The position numbers and the translations under genes are program-made. Positions 16,153-24,420 of a DNA stretch of 64,000 nucleotides are shown one piece after another (within the stretch, counting starts at the first letter, position 1; each line of letters begins with the position of its first letter). The DNA is taken from the NCBI RefSeq assembly GCF_003952665.1, contig NZ_CP017946.1, forward strand, positions 434,001 to 498,000. Direction: 5' to 3'. The notes beneath the pieces are model-generated. The model was not told the origin of the DNA. It saw only the letters and a list, made by a program, of their open reading frames with translations, and ran no database searches. This DNA comes from Bosea sp. Tri-49 (GTDB taxonomy: Bacteria; Pseudomonadota; Alphaproteobacteria; Rhizobiales; Beijerinckiaceae).

Positions 16153-17249
16153 TGCGCGTCCTGATCGCGACGGACGCCTGGCGGCCGCAGATCAACGGCG
16201 TGGTGCGCTCGCTGGAGCGGATGGTCGAGGCGGCGCCGGAGTTCGGTGTCACCCCGCATATGCTGACGCCGGAAGGCTTCTGGCAGGTTGGGCTGCCGTC
16301 CTATCCCGATATCCGCATCGCGCTGGCGACGCGCCGGCATGTAGCTCGGCGCATCGCCGAATTCGGCCCCGACCATATCCATATCGCGACCGAAGGGCCG
16401 ATCGGCTGGCTGACGCGCGCCGTCTGCCTCGCCCAGAAGCGGACCTTCACGACGAGCTATCACACGCGCTTCCCGCAATATGTCGCCGCGCGTTGGCCGA
16501 TACCTGAAAGCTGGAGCTACCGTTTCCTGCGCCGCTTCCACGGGTCGGCGGCGGGCGTGATGGTCTCGACCGCCACGGTCGAGGCGGAACTGCGCGCCCA
16601 TGGCTTCGAGCGCATCCTGCGCTGGGGGCGGGGCGTCGACCTCTCCCTGTTCCATCCGCGGCCCGAGAGCGTGCTCGACCTGCCGCGGCCGATCTTCCTC
16701 AGCGTCGGCAGGGTAGCGGTCGAGAAGAACCTCGAAGCCTTCCTGTCGCTGCGTTTGCCCGGCAGCAAGGTCGTGGTCGGCGACGGGCCGGCTCGCGCCG
16801 ACCTCAAGCGTGCCTTCCCCGACGCGCATTTCCTTGGCGCGCGCGAGGGCGAGGAGCTGGCGGCGATCTATGCGTCCTCTGACGTTTTCGTCTTCCCGAG
16901 CCTGACCGACACCTTCGGTATCGTGCTGCTTGAGGCGGCGGCGAGCGGGCTGCCGGTCGCGGCCTTCCCGGTGCAGGGGCCGAGCGACGTCTTCGCCGGC
17001 AGCCAGGCGGCGGTACTGCACGAGGATCTGCGAAGTGCCGCACTCGCGGCGCTGCGCCTGCCGCGCGAGGCCGGGCTCGAACTCGCCGCGCATCATAGCT
17101 GGCATAGCAGCGCCGAGCAGTTCTACGGCCATATGCGCCGGGCGATGCAGGCTGCAGTGTCCGGAAAGACGGCGCGCACCGAGTTGGGAGCGGCGCCGAC
17201 TACGCTCTCCGTGCGGCTCGAGCCGAACGAGCGAAAAGAATTCGCATAG
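16152..17249 (+). CDS. GT4-type glycosyltransferase, Agt-like
   Basis: A 365-residue GT-B fold glycosyltransferase. The N-terminal domain opens with IATDAWRPQINGVVRSLERM, typical of glycolipid mannosyl/glucosyl transferases. The C-terminal donor domain has IFLSVGRVAVEKNLEAFL, VVGDGPARADL, and FVFPSLTDTFGIVLLEAAASGLPV, including the conserved EX7E. The start overlaps the phosphoesterase stop. In alphaproteobacteria, Agt proteins of this type make monoglycosyl diacylglycerols from the diacylglycerol released by PlcP. The sugar donor is not predictable here. Confidence 0.85.
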   Translation: MRVLIATDAWRPQINGVVRSLERMVEAAPEFGVTPHMLTPEGFWQVGLPSYPDIRIALATRRHVARRIAEFGPDHIHIATEGPIGWLTRAVCLAQKRTFTTSYHTRFPQYVAARWPIPESWSYRFLRRFHGSAAGVMVSTATVEAELRAHGFERILRWGRGVDLSLFHPRPESVLDLPRPIFLSVGRVAVEKNLEAFLSLRLPGSKVVVGDGPARADLKRAFPDAHFLGAREGEELAAIYASSDVFVFPSLTDTFGIVLLEAAASGLPVAAFPVQGPSDVFAGSQAAVLHEDLRSAALAALRLPREAGLELAAHHSWHSSAEQFYGHMRRAMQAAVSGKTARTELGAAPTTLSVRLEPNERKEFA

Positions 17250-17269
17250 ATCGACTCAAGTGGGCGGAG

Positions 17270-19057
17270 TCACAGCCTGCGTGAGCGGGCATGACGCGGC
17301 AGAGCGGGCTGCGGCGCGCTCGCCGGCTTGAGCTCGCTGCGGAAATCATCGCGCCGCTGATGCACCGATGCGATGACGAGGCCCATCGGCACGCCGAGGC
17401 CGACCAGCGCGGCTTCCGACAATTGCAGGCTGGCCTCGATCGTTTCCGGCACGGCGTCGTTTACCCCGAGCTCGTAGAGATGCCGCGCGTGCTTGGCGTC
17501 ACGGGCGCGGGCGACGATGATGAGGTCCTGCCGCACACCGCGTGCTGCTGCGACGATCTCGTCGACGGCGCGGGGATTGTCGATGGTGACGATCAGCGCG
17601 GTCGCTTCCTCGAGGCCGCAGAGCCGCAGGAAATCCGGCTTGGTGGCGTTGCCGTAGAAGGCCGGACGGCCGGCCCGGCGCTGCGCCGCGATGAGCGAGG
17701 GATCGGCGTCGATGGTGATGTAGGGCACCTTGTGCTGTTCGAGCATCTCGCTGACCAGCCGGCCGACGCGGCCGAGGCCGACGACGATGGCGCGCGGTGC
17801 GTGATCGTCCGGCGGCAGGATGCTCGCTTCCGTCGGCAGGTTCACCGCAGGCGCCAAGCGCGCCGAGAGCTTCCGTGCCATGCGGGCGGCGAGCGGCAGG
17901 AAGATCATGGTCAGCGAGACGCCGGCGAGCACGAGCGCCGCAGCGTTCTGGTCGACCAGCTTGGCGGCGACGGAGGCGGTCAGCAGCACGAAGGCGAACT
18001 CGCCGCCGGGACCGATCATGATCGCGGTTTCGAGCGCGGTCGACCGTGACAGCTTGAAGTAGCGGGCAAGCAGGAAGGTGATCGCCACCTTGGCGAGGAA
18101 GAGCCCGGCGGCGATGCTCAGGATCGCGACCGGCTGGGCCGCAAGTGCAGCCGGGTTCACGCTCATGCCGACAGTCAGGAAGAAGACGCCGATCAACAGC
18201 GACTTGAACGGCTCGATCGTCACTTCGATGGCGCGGCGATACTCGGTCTCGGCCAGCAGCAGCCCGGCGATGAAGGCGCCGAGCCCCATGGAGAGGCCGG
18301 CTCCGGCCGCGATCAGTCCTGTGCCGAGCGCGACGAGCAGGGTCGCCGCCATGAAGCTCTCGGATGAATCGGTCGAGGCGACCAGGCGAAAGAGCGGGCG
18401 CATGGCGAGGCGGCCGATGACGATGATGGCAGCGACCGCGGCGACCGCCTGTAGTAGTGCCTGGGTCAGGCCGGCGATCAGCGAGCCGCCATTCTGCGCA
18501 CCGAGCACACTGACCAGGAAGAGCAACGGGATCACCGCAAGGTCCTGGCAGAGCAGGACGGCGAAGCTGGCTCGTCCGGCCGAGGAAGTCATGCGGCGAT
18601 GGGCGGAGAGCAGCTCGACCACCATCGCGGTCGAGGACAAGGCGAGCGCCGTGCCGATCAGCAGGGCCGCAGCCGCCGGCTGACCGAAGGCATAGGCGAT
18701 GGCGCTGATCGCGGTGGCCGAGAACGCGACCTGGCCGAGGCCGAGCCCGAAGACCAGCCGGCGCATGGTCATCAGGCGCTCATAGGAGAGCTCGAGCCCG
18801 ATGACGAAGAGCAGGAAGGCGACGCCGAGCTCGGCCGGGCCGGCGAGCGCCTCCGCATTCGAGACGGTGATCGCGCCGAGGAAGGGAATCTTGGCGGCGA
18901 GGCCGCCGAGACCGTAGGGGCCGAGCAAGGCGCCGCAAGCCATGAAGGCGACGACCGAATTGACCCGGAAACGCTTGGCGAAGGGCACGATCACGCCGGC
19001 CGTGGCGAGCACGACCACGGCATCGCGATAGGCGGAAGGATCGATCGTCCCGGCCAC
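17270..19057 (-). CDS. CPA2 cation:proton antiporter with TrkA-N domain (Kef-type)
   Basis: A 595-residue inner-membrane protein. Residues about 10-390 form the Na+/H+ exchanger domain with many helices (for example GLELSYERLMTMRRLVFGLGLG and GPGGEFAFVLLTASV). Residues about 415-530 form a Rossmann TrkA-N (RCK) domain starting AIVVGLGRVGRLVSEMLEQH. This is the KefB/KefC architecture, so potassium efflux in exchange for protons is the likely role, gated by nucleotide or glutathione. The stop lies 20 bp from the converging glycosyltransferase end. No ancillary KefF/KefG gene is adjacent. Confidence 0.88.
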   Translation of the reverse strand: MAGTIDPSAYRDAVVVLATAGVIVPFAKRFRVNSVVAFMACGALLGPYGLGGLAAKIPFLGAITVSNAEALAGPAELGVAFLLFVIGLELSYERLMTMRRLVFGLGLGQVAFSATAISAIAYAFGQPAAAALLIGTALALSSTAMVVELLSAHRRMTSSAGRASFAVLLCQDLAVIPLLFLVSVLGAQNGGSLIAGLTQALLQAVAAVAAIIVIGRLAMRPLFRLVASTDSSESFMAATLLVALGTGLIAAGAGLSMGLGAFIAGLLLAETEYRRAIEVTIEPFKSLLIGVFFLTVGMSVNPAALAAQPVAILSIAAGLFLAKVAITFLLARYFKLSRSTALETAIMIGPGGEFAFVLLTASVAAKLVDQNAAALVLAGVSLTMIFLPLAARMARKLSARLAPAVNLPTEASILPPDDHAPRAIVVGLGRVGRLVSEMLEQHKVPYITIDADPSLIAAQRRAGRPAFYGNATKPDFLRLCGLEEATALIVTIDNPRAVDEIVAAARGVRQDLIIVARARDAKHARHLYELGVNDAVPETIEASLQLSEAALVGLGVPMGLVIASVHQRRDDFRSELKPASAPQPALPRHARSRRL

Positions 19058-19205
19058 GTCACCCTCGAAGAATCAAGCGAAGCTGCTGATCTCGAAGCTT
19101 TGCTTGGTAAAGCCTTGCAACACAAACCAAATCACGCGCCGGGCTGACGAAAACTTGCCCCTCCGCCGACTGACCTCTAAGCACGATGATATTCGCGGCG
19201 GCAGC

Positions 19206-20084
19206 ATGGCCGCGGAGCAGCCATATGAAGGGCCTCGCATGCGCTTTACCGGCACCGCTTCTTACGTCGCCACCGAGGACCTGACCGTCGCGGTCAATGC
19301 CGCGATCCGGCTGGAGCGGCCGCTGCTGGTCAAGGGCGAGCCCGGCACCGGCAAGACCGTGCTCGCCGAGGAGATCGCCGCCGCGCTCGGCGCGCCGCTG
19401 CTGACCTGGCACGTCAAGTCGACCACCAAGGCGCAGCAGGGGCTCTACGAATACGATGCGGTCAGCCGCCTGCGCGACAGCCAGCTCGGCGATGCCCGCG
19501 TCTCCGACATCGGCAATTACATCAAGCGCGGCAAGCTCTGGGAGGCCTTCGTCTCGCCCGTGCGCCCGGTGCTGCTGATCGACGAGATCGACAAGGCCGA
19601 TATCGAGTTCCCGAACGACCTCCTGCTCGAGCTCGACCGCATGGAATTCCATGTCTACGAGACCGGCGAGACGATCCGCGCGGCGCAGCGGCCGGTGATG
19701 ATCATCACCTCGAACAACGAGAAGGAATTGCCGGACGCCTTCCTGCGTCGCTGTTTCTTCCACTACATCCGCTTCCCTGATGCCGAGACGATGCAGAGAA
19801 TCGTCGAGGTCCATTTCCCCGGCATCAAGAAGCGATTGATGGAGGAGGCGCTGCGCCTGTTCTTCGAGGTGCGCGAGGTGCCCGGCATCAAGAAGAAGCC
19901 CTCGACCTCGGAGCTGCTCGACTGGCTGAAGCTCCTTGTCGCCGACGATATCGGCCCCGAGGTGCTGCGCGAGCGCGATCCGCGCAAGCTGATCCCGCCG
20001 CTGCACGGCGCGCTGCTCAAGAACGAGCAGGATGTCTCGCTGTTCGAGAAGCTCGCCTTCATGGTGCGGCGGGAGAGCCGCTGA
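19206..20084 (+). CDS. MoxR-family AAA+ ATPase
   Basis: A 292-residue ATPase. Walker A is GEPGTGKT (residues 44-51), Walker B VLLIDEIDKAD (about 119-129), sensor 1 MIITSNNEKELPDAFLRRC. The FTGTASYVATEDLTVAVNAAI opening is typical of the subgroup often linked to a VWA-domain protein, but none is adjacent here. Two starts are possible: ATG 19206 and ATG 19239 (preceded by GAAGGG); the longer form is given. Its 3' end overlaps the converging lipoprotein gene by 26 bp. Confidence 0.88.
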   Translation: MAAEQPYEGPRMRFTGTASYVATEDLTVAVNAAIRLERPLLVKGEPGTGKTVLAEEIAAALGAPLLTWHVKSTTKAQQGLYEYDAVSRLRDSQLGDARVSDIGNYIKRGKLWEAFVSPVRPVLLIDEIDKADIEFPNDLLLELDRMEFHVYETGETIRAAQRPVMIITSNNEKELPDAFLRRCFFHYIRFPDAETMQRIVEVHFPGIKKRLMEEALRLFFEVREVPGIKKKPSTSELLDWLKLLVADDIGPEVLRERDPRKLIPPLHGALLKNEQDVSLFEKLAFMVRRESR

Positions 20085-20688
20085 GCTTCGCCTGGATCGA
20101 GTCGCAAGGCGGGATCGCAGTGGCGAGATCGACCTTCGGGTCGATCTCGCGGACGGCTTCCTTCAGGTCGAAGTCGCGTAGCAGCAGGACGTAATCCTGC
20201 GTCTCCGATGTCCGGAGATAGCCCGTCATCGTGATCGGCTTGCCCGAGAGCTCGCCGAGCCGGCAGGCCTTGTCGGCGCCGAGCGCCAGGCTGCCGCGAT
20301 TGCCGCTGTTTTGTGGCCCGGCGAACATCTCCTCGCGGAAGGCGCCGAGCCGCGCGGCGTCGGCCGAGCTCAGCCTGAACACGGTGAAGCGGCGTCCCGG
20401 TGAAGCCATGGCCGGCAGCTTCGCCAGCTCGACCGCGTCGCGCACCTCCTCCAGCACGACCTTGCGCTCATGCCGGCCGCCATCCTTCGGGAGAGCGACG
20501 AGCGTCATGGTGACGCCGCCGGGAAGCGTGCGGATATCGGCCGGCAGGCTGATGCCGGCACGCAGCTGCGCGAGATCGGTCGTCTTCATGTCGATCTTCG
20601 ACAGCTTCGGCAGCGAGGTCAGCGGGACGTGGCCGCAGCCGGCGAGCAGAGAGCAAATCAGCAGATTTGCGGGCAGGGCGATGCGCAT
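20059..20688 (-). CDS. Putative lipoprotein of unknown function
   Basis: A 209-residue protein with a lipoprotein signal: LLICSLLAGC places the acylated Cys at residue 18. The mature part is about 190 residues with no domain I recognise; near the C-terminus it carries GELSGKPITMTGYLRTSETQ and VLLLRDFDLKEAV. It is divergent from a DUF2975 gene, sharing a 79-bp promoter gap. A decayed copy of its C-terminal region lies at about 21345-21494 beside a second DUF2975 gene, so the pair was duplicated as a unit. Confidence 0.72.
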   Translation of the reverse strand: MRIALPANLLICSLLAGCGHVPLTSLPKLSKIDMKTTDLAQLRAGISLPADIRTLPGGVTMTLVALPKDGGRHERKVVLEEVRDAVELAKLPAMASPGRRFTVFRLSSADAARLGAFREEMFAGPQNSGNRGSLALGADKACRLGELSGKPITMTGYLRTSETQDYVLLLRDFDLKEAVREIDPKVDLATAIPPCDSIQAKLSGSPAAP

Positions 20689-20710
20689 GACGGCTCTCGA
20701 TGAAATGGTT

Positions 20711-20750
20711 TTGACATTCAGAAATTCATCTCTTAGTTTAATTTTGTCAA
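20711..20750. promoter_or_regulatory. Divergent promoter region with TTGACA/TGTCAA inverted repeat
   Basis: An unusually A+T-rich stretch between the lipoprotein and the first DUF2975 gene. TTGACA (20711-20716) and TGTCAA (20745-20750) form an inverted repeat and give each gene a perfect -35 hexamer in its own direction; the -10 elements are weak. The right half is echoed upstream of the second DUF2975 gene (AATCTTGTCGAC near 21496). Confidence 0.45.
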
Positions 20751-20767
20751 TCGCGGAGTGAAATTAA

Positions 20768-21334
20768 ATGGCAGCCGTACCGAATTCCGCCCAGAGCCGA
20801 TCCGCCATGGCGAGGCTACGCCGCGTGAGTACGGTCGCGCGCATCCTGTGCATCGCAGCGGCGGCGCTGATGGCCGTCGGCGCGATCTGGCTCTGGCGCG
20901 ATCCCGAGCAACTCGCCGCCTATGCCCGCAGCACGATCGGGGTCAGCGCCCCGGTCGGTCCGCTCTCGGTGCGCGGCTACTGGGCCGCCCTCACGATCAG
21001 CCTCGTACCTGCGGGCCTCTTCATTGCCGCGATGTTGCGGCTCTCAAACCTGTTTGGCCGGTTCGGCCGCGGCCAGGTGCTGGAGGAGGAGAACGCGCAG
21101 CGGCTGGTGCGGATCGGCTGGCTGCTGACGGCGATGGGCGTGGCGACGCCGCTGACACGTGCGGTGCAGAGCGTGGCGCTGACCTTCGACAACCCGTCAG
21201 GCCAGAAGCAGCTGGCGATCACGCTCGATCCCGGGACGTTCGGCGTGCTGGCGGCCGGGGCTGCGCTGGTCGCCTTCGGGCTGGTGCTCAAGGAGGCGGT
21301 CCGGCTCGCGGACGAGAATCGGAGCTTCGTTTAG
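20768..21334 (+). CDS. DUF2975 membrane protein, copy 1
   Basis: A 188-residue inner-membrane protein with about four hydrophobic segments (near residues 24-46, 70-92, 112-134 and 154-176) and the short family ending LADENRSFV after the last helix. DUF2975 proteins usually pair with a small XRE regulator, as YoaS with YozG in Bacillus subtilis. In this window that regulator follows the second copy at 22094. Divergent from the lipoprotein gene. Confidence 0.75.
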   Translation: MAAVPNSAQSRSAMARLRRVSTVARILCIAAAALMAVGAIWLWRDPEQLAAYARSTIGVSAPVGPLSVRGYWAALTISLVPAGLFIAAMLRLSNLFGRFGRGQVLEEENAQRLVRIGWLLTAMGVATPLTRAVQSVALTFDNPSGQKQLAITLDPGTFGVLAAGAALVAFGLVLKEAVRLADENRSFV

Positions 21335-21344
21335 GCGTTGGGCG

Positions 21345-21494
21345 ATGCCTCTGAGCTTCGCTTCCGGCACGGCGTCGCAAGCTGCGGATGGCTTCCTTGC
21401 GGTCGAAATCGCGCATCAGCAGGACATCGCCTTGCGTCTCCGACGTCCTGAGCTAGCCGTTCATCGCGATCGGCTTGCCCGAGAGTTCGCCGTT
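21345..21494 (-). pseudogene. Relic of the lipoprotein gene (C-terminal fragment)
   Basis: The minus strand here translates as GELSGKPIAMNG-stop-LRTSETQ and then VLLMRDFDRKEAI, aligning with GELSGKPITMTGYLRTSETQ and VLLLRDFDLKEAV of the intact lipoprotein at 20059-20688. The conserved Tyr codon has become TAG, the part after the RDFD motif diverges, and the N-terminal two thirds are missing. The edges are approximate. It sits between the two DUF2975 genes in the orientation expected for a tandem duplication. Confidence 0.75.
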
Positions 21495-21523
21495 CAATCT
21501 TGTCGACTTTGGAGTTTATTGCC

Positions 21524-22084
21524 ATGAGCGCCATTGCGGCCGACACCCCTCAGACGCGCCTTCGCCGCCGAATCGGCTGGCTCTGCCACCTCACACGCTG
21601 GGCTGCTCTGGCCTACGCCTCCTGGATCCTGGTCGTCGTCCTGCAGGTCTGGGGTGAGGAGGGCCGTGCCGTGCGTGTCTATGGTGCGTGGCTGAGAGCG
21701 GACCTTTCCGGCATGCAGGGCTGGCAGCGCATCGCCGGGTTGGGGCTCAGCCTCGCGATCTGGTCGCTGACGGCGTTCACCTGCTACTGCGTCTGGCGGC
21801 TGTTCACCGGTTATCTCGCAGGCAGCATCTTTACGCGTGAGGCGGCGCTCTGGCTGCGCCGGATCGCCCTGTTCGGTCTTTGCGCGCAAGGGGCCGATAT
21901 CCTCGTGCGGCCGTTGTTGTCGGCGGTCGTCTCCGCGCATCTTCCGGCCGGGCATCGCCTGGTCAGCATCGCCCTCAATCCGCAGGATCTGTTGATCCTG
22001 CTCTTTCTGCTCGGCTTTCTGGCGCTAGGGCACGTCTTCACGGCGGCCACAGAAATTGCCGACGAAAACGCCCAGTTCGTATAA
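21524..22084 (+). CDS. DUF2975 membrane protein, copy 2
   Basis: A 186-residue inner-membrane protein with about four hydrophobic segments and the ending ATEIADENAQFV, parallel to LADENRSFV of the first copy. The start is ATG 21524 with GGAG 9 nt upstream; an in-frame TTG at 21500 is less likely. The sequence has diverged strongly from copy 1 outside the termini. The XRE-type regulator gene begins 9 bp after its stop, so the two form the classical DUF2975/XRE operon. Confidence 0.78.
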   Translation: MSAIAADTPQTRLRRRIGWLCHLTRWAALAYASWILVVVLQVWGEEGRAVRVYGAWLRADLSGMQGWQRIAGLGLSLAIWSLTAFTCYCVWRLFTGYLAGSIFTREAALWLRRIALFGLCAQGADILVRPLLSAVVSAHLPAGHRLVSIALNPQDLLILLFLLGFLALGHVFTAATEIADENAQFV

Positions 22085-22093
22085 GGCAGCGCG

Positions 22094-22339
22094 ATGCCGA
22101 TCATCGTCGAACTCGATGTCATGCTGGCGCGCCGCAAGATGCGCTCGAAGGAACTCGCCCAGCGCATCGGCCTGACCGAGCAGCAGGTCTCGCAGCTGAA
22201 ATCCGGCAAGGTCCGCGGCATGCGCTTCGACACGCTGACGCGGATCTGCGCGGTGCTCGACTGCCAGCCGGGAGATTTGCTGCGCTACGAGCCGGGCGCC
22301 GATGATCTTGCGCCTGGGCCCGATGGCGATGATGCGTAG
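22094..22339 (+). CDS. Small XRE/Cro-type regulator (YozG-like)
   Basis: An 81-residue single HTH protein: VELDVMLARRKMRSKELAQRI, then GLTEQQVSQLKSGKVRGMRF and LTRICAVLDCQPGDLLRYEP. This matches the HTH_26 group that accompanies DUF2975 proteins. It starts 9 bp after copy 2 of that gene and probably regulates the module. The last 15 residues are acidic and disordered. No second copy lies next to the first DUF2975 gene. Confidence 0.85.
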   Translation: MPIIVELDVMLARRKMRSKELAQRIGLTEQQVSQLKSGKVRGMRFDTLTRICAVLDCQPGDLLRYEPGADDLAPGPDGDDA

Positions 22340-22345
22340 TGACCG

Positions 22346-23608
22346 TCAGCTGAGTCCGAGCAGCGGGCGCGCCTGCAGCGCCGCGACGAGCGCCGCCGTG
22401 GTGATGGCGGCGTAGGCGGCTGAGACCGTACCGAGCGCGATGAGGCCAGCTCTGGTCTGACGCGTCGCCAGCCAGAGCAGCACGCCAATCGCCGGAATGA
22501 TCTGCAAAGCGTGGAGGCCAAGGAAATGCGCTATGCGCAGATCCCCGATCGTCAGCGACCAGCCGAAGAACGGAATGGTCGGATGCAGGGCCGGTTGCGT
22601 GCCAACATAGTGACCGGTCGGGCTCGAGCCGAGGAGAGCACCGCTCAGGAGCCCGAAGACGCAGGTGAGGGCAAGGCCGACGACCAGCGACCAGCGCACG
22701 ACATCCGGCATCGGCGCGGCGTCGCGGCGGGAAAGGCCATAGGCGAGGAAGCCGGGCGCGACCGTGAACATCACGGCACCGATGCCCATCAGCGTGTAGA
22801 GCCAGGCGCCGAGCGCGCTGTCGCTGTTGTAGTGCGACGCTTCGACACGCGAGGCGCGCCAGGCGATGTAGAGCACTTCGAGGATGATCGGCACGATCAC
22901 CGGCCAGACGATGTAGCGTCCGGCCCAGGACGCGCGGAAGCGCTCGCTGGCGAGCGGCAGGAACAGCGCCAGCGTGAGCAGGTAGAAGGCGACCGAGATT
23001 TCGAATTTCAGCGGCTTGATCCAGGTGTCGACGCCCTGGAACTGCCTGATATCGATCAGCCAGGCGAACAGGGTCGGCACCGCCAGAGCGAGCATGGCGA
23101 AGGCCGCAGCGGTGAGGCGCGGTTCGAGTTCGAGATCGGGCAGCCACGCCGGCAAGCGGGCCTGGAGCCGGGCGATGCGATCCTCTCGCGCCAGGCGGAA
23201 GCAGGCTTCCAGCAAAAGATAGGCGACGAAGCCGACCGGGCCGAACAGGAAGGTCATCAGCAGCACCGGCAGCATCAGCCAGTGCGGAATCGCCTCCGCT
23301 TGCGAACGGCGCAGGATCCAGTTGCCGAGGAAGAGGTCGAAGGCGAGGTAGTGGACCCAGCCGGCGAGCAGCAACGGCTTCGAGGCGAACAGGGCCGCAA
23401 CCGAATCGAGCGAGGAGAAGCCGCCCTTCGCGTCGTGCCAATAAACGGCGATCAGCACGGCATAGCCGAGCGAGAGCAGAGCCGGGATGATCCAGCCGGC
23501 GAGGGCCGCCGAAATACCGCGCCAGCGCGGCAGCAGGATCAGCACGAGCCAGCCGAGCATCGCAAGCTGGCCGGCGCGGGTGAAGGCATCGTCCAAGCTG
23601 AGAGGCAT
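22346..23608 (-). CDS. ABA4-like (DUF4281) membrane protein with extra C-terminal membrane domain
   Basis: A 420-residue inner-membrane protein. The first about 140 residues match the ABA4-like family, with LLLAGWVHYLAFDLFLGNWI and HWLMLPVLLMTFLFGPVGF; plant ABA4 is linked to neoxanthin formation, the bacterial role is unknown. The remaining about 280 residues add roughly seven more hydrophobic segments of no family I recognise. ABA4-like proteins usually consist of the first part only, so this looks like a fusion. It is divergent from a TetR gene, and two operator-like repeats lie between them. Confidence 0.7.
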   Translation of the reverse strand: MPLSLDDAFTRAGQLAMLGWLVLILLPRWRGISAALAGWIIPALLSLGYAVLIAVYWHDAKGGFSSLDSVAALFASKPLLLAGWVHYLAFDLFLGNWILRRSQAEAIPHWLMLPVLLMTFLFGPVGFVAYLLLEACFRLAREDRIARLQARLPAWLPDLELEPRLTAAAFAMLALAVPTLFAWLIDIRQFQGVDTWIKPLKFEISVAFYLLTLALFLPLASERFRASWAGRYIVWPVIVPIILEVLYIAWRASRVEASHYNSDSALGAWLYTLMGIGAVMFTVAPGFLAYGLSRRDAAPMPDVVRWSLVVGLALTCVFGLLSGALLGSSPTGHYVGTQPALHPTIPFFGWSLTIGDLRIAHFLGLHALQIIPAIGVLLWLATRQTRAGLIALGTVSAAYAAITTAALVAALQARPLLGLS

Positions 23609-23621
23609 CGTGCACTCCTAT

Positions 23622-23636
23622 CTTGACACTGTTCAG
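23622..23636. promoter_or_regulatory. TetR operator-like site 1
   Basis: CTTGACACTGTTCAG, close to the ABA4-like gene start. Its reverse-complement partner lies 40 bp away at 23662-23676 and agrees at 11 of 15 positions or more. The pair lies in the 101-bp gap between the divergent ABA4-like and TetR genes. Confidence 0.5.
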
Positions 23637-23661
23637 TTGCGGCGCTGTCCTATTGCGTTAT

Positions 23662-23676
23662 CTTAACGGCGTCAAG
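23662..23676. promoter_or_regulatory. TetR operator-like site 2
   Basis: CTTAACGGCGTCAAG, whose reverse complement CTTGACGCCGTTAAG resembles site 1. The spacing of 40 bp between sites is about four helical turns, so both could be occupied on the same face of DNA. Confidence 0.5.
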
Positions 23677-23709
23677 TTTGATTTTGACAAGCGCGGGCGG
23701 GGCGTTGCG

Positions 23710-24420
23710 ATGGCTGTAGGCGAGGTGATCAAGCGGGGCGGGTATCATCATGGCGATCTGCGCCAGGCGATGATCGACGCGGCTGAGGCGGTGCTGGCCG
23801 AGAAGGGCGTCGGCGGCTTCACCTTGCGCGAATGCGCCCGCCGGGCCGGCGTCTCGCCGGCGGCGCCAGCACATCATTTCGGCAATCTCGTCGGCCTGCT
23901 GACGGCGATCGCGACGCTTGGCTTCGACGATCTGTCGCAGACGATGGAGGCGGCTGTCGCGAAAGCGGAGGCGTCCGGCGGCGATCGGCTGGCCGCGATC
24001 TGCGAGGGCTATCTCGAGGTCGCGCTGACGCGGCCCGGCCGCTTCCGCGTCGTCTTCGGACGGTTAGGCCTGAAGAGCGGAGACGACGATCTGCGCCGTG
24101 CCGCCGTCCGGGCCTTCGGCATCCTGGTCCGGGAAACCAAGCTGGCGCTTGGGCGAGATGTCGATGGGGAAGAGGTGCTGACGCGCCTGCCGTCGAGCTA
24201 TGGCGGCGATGCCGACCTCGCCGAAATCCTGTTCGTCTGGTCGATCACCCATGGTTTCTCGACCATGCTGATCGATGGCCAGCTCGCGCCCCTTGAAATG
24301 CAGCCGGGCGGACGAGAGCGCCTGCTGACGCTGTATTCGGGCCGGCTCATGGACATGTTGCTCGCCGCGGTGCGGGCTTCCACGCCCATGCCTCTCGCAA
24401 ATCCCGCCAGCCGTGGTTAG
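23710..24420 (+). CDS. TetR/AcrR-family transcriptional regulator
   Basis: A 236-residue regulator. The N-terminal HTH is KRGGYHHGDLRQAMIDAA followed by GGFTLRECARRAGVSPAAPAHHFGN; the C-terminal ligand domain is of the WHG type. ATG 23710 is preferred over upstream starts because KRGGYHHGDLR is the family N-terminus. It is divergent from the ABA4-like gene and likely represses it and itself through the paired sites between them. Its stop is directly followed by the start of the SixA-like gene. Confidence 0.87.
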   Translation: MAVGEVIKRGGYHHGDLRQAMIDAAEAVLAEKGVGGFTLRECARRAGVSPAAPAHHFGNLVGLLTAIATLGFDDLSQTMEAAVAKAEASGGDRLAAICEGYLEVALTRPGRFRVVFGRLGLKSGDDDLRRAAVRAFGILVRETKLALGRDVDGEEVLTRLPSSYGGDADLAEILFVWSITHGFSTMLIDGQLAPLEMQPGGRERLLTLYSGRLMDMLLAAVRASTPMPLANPASRG

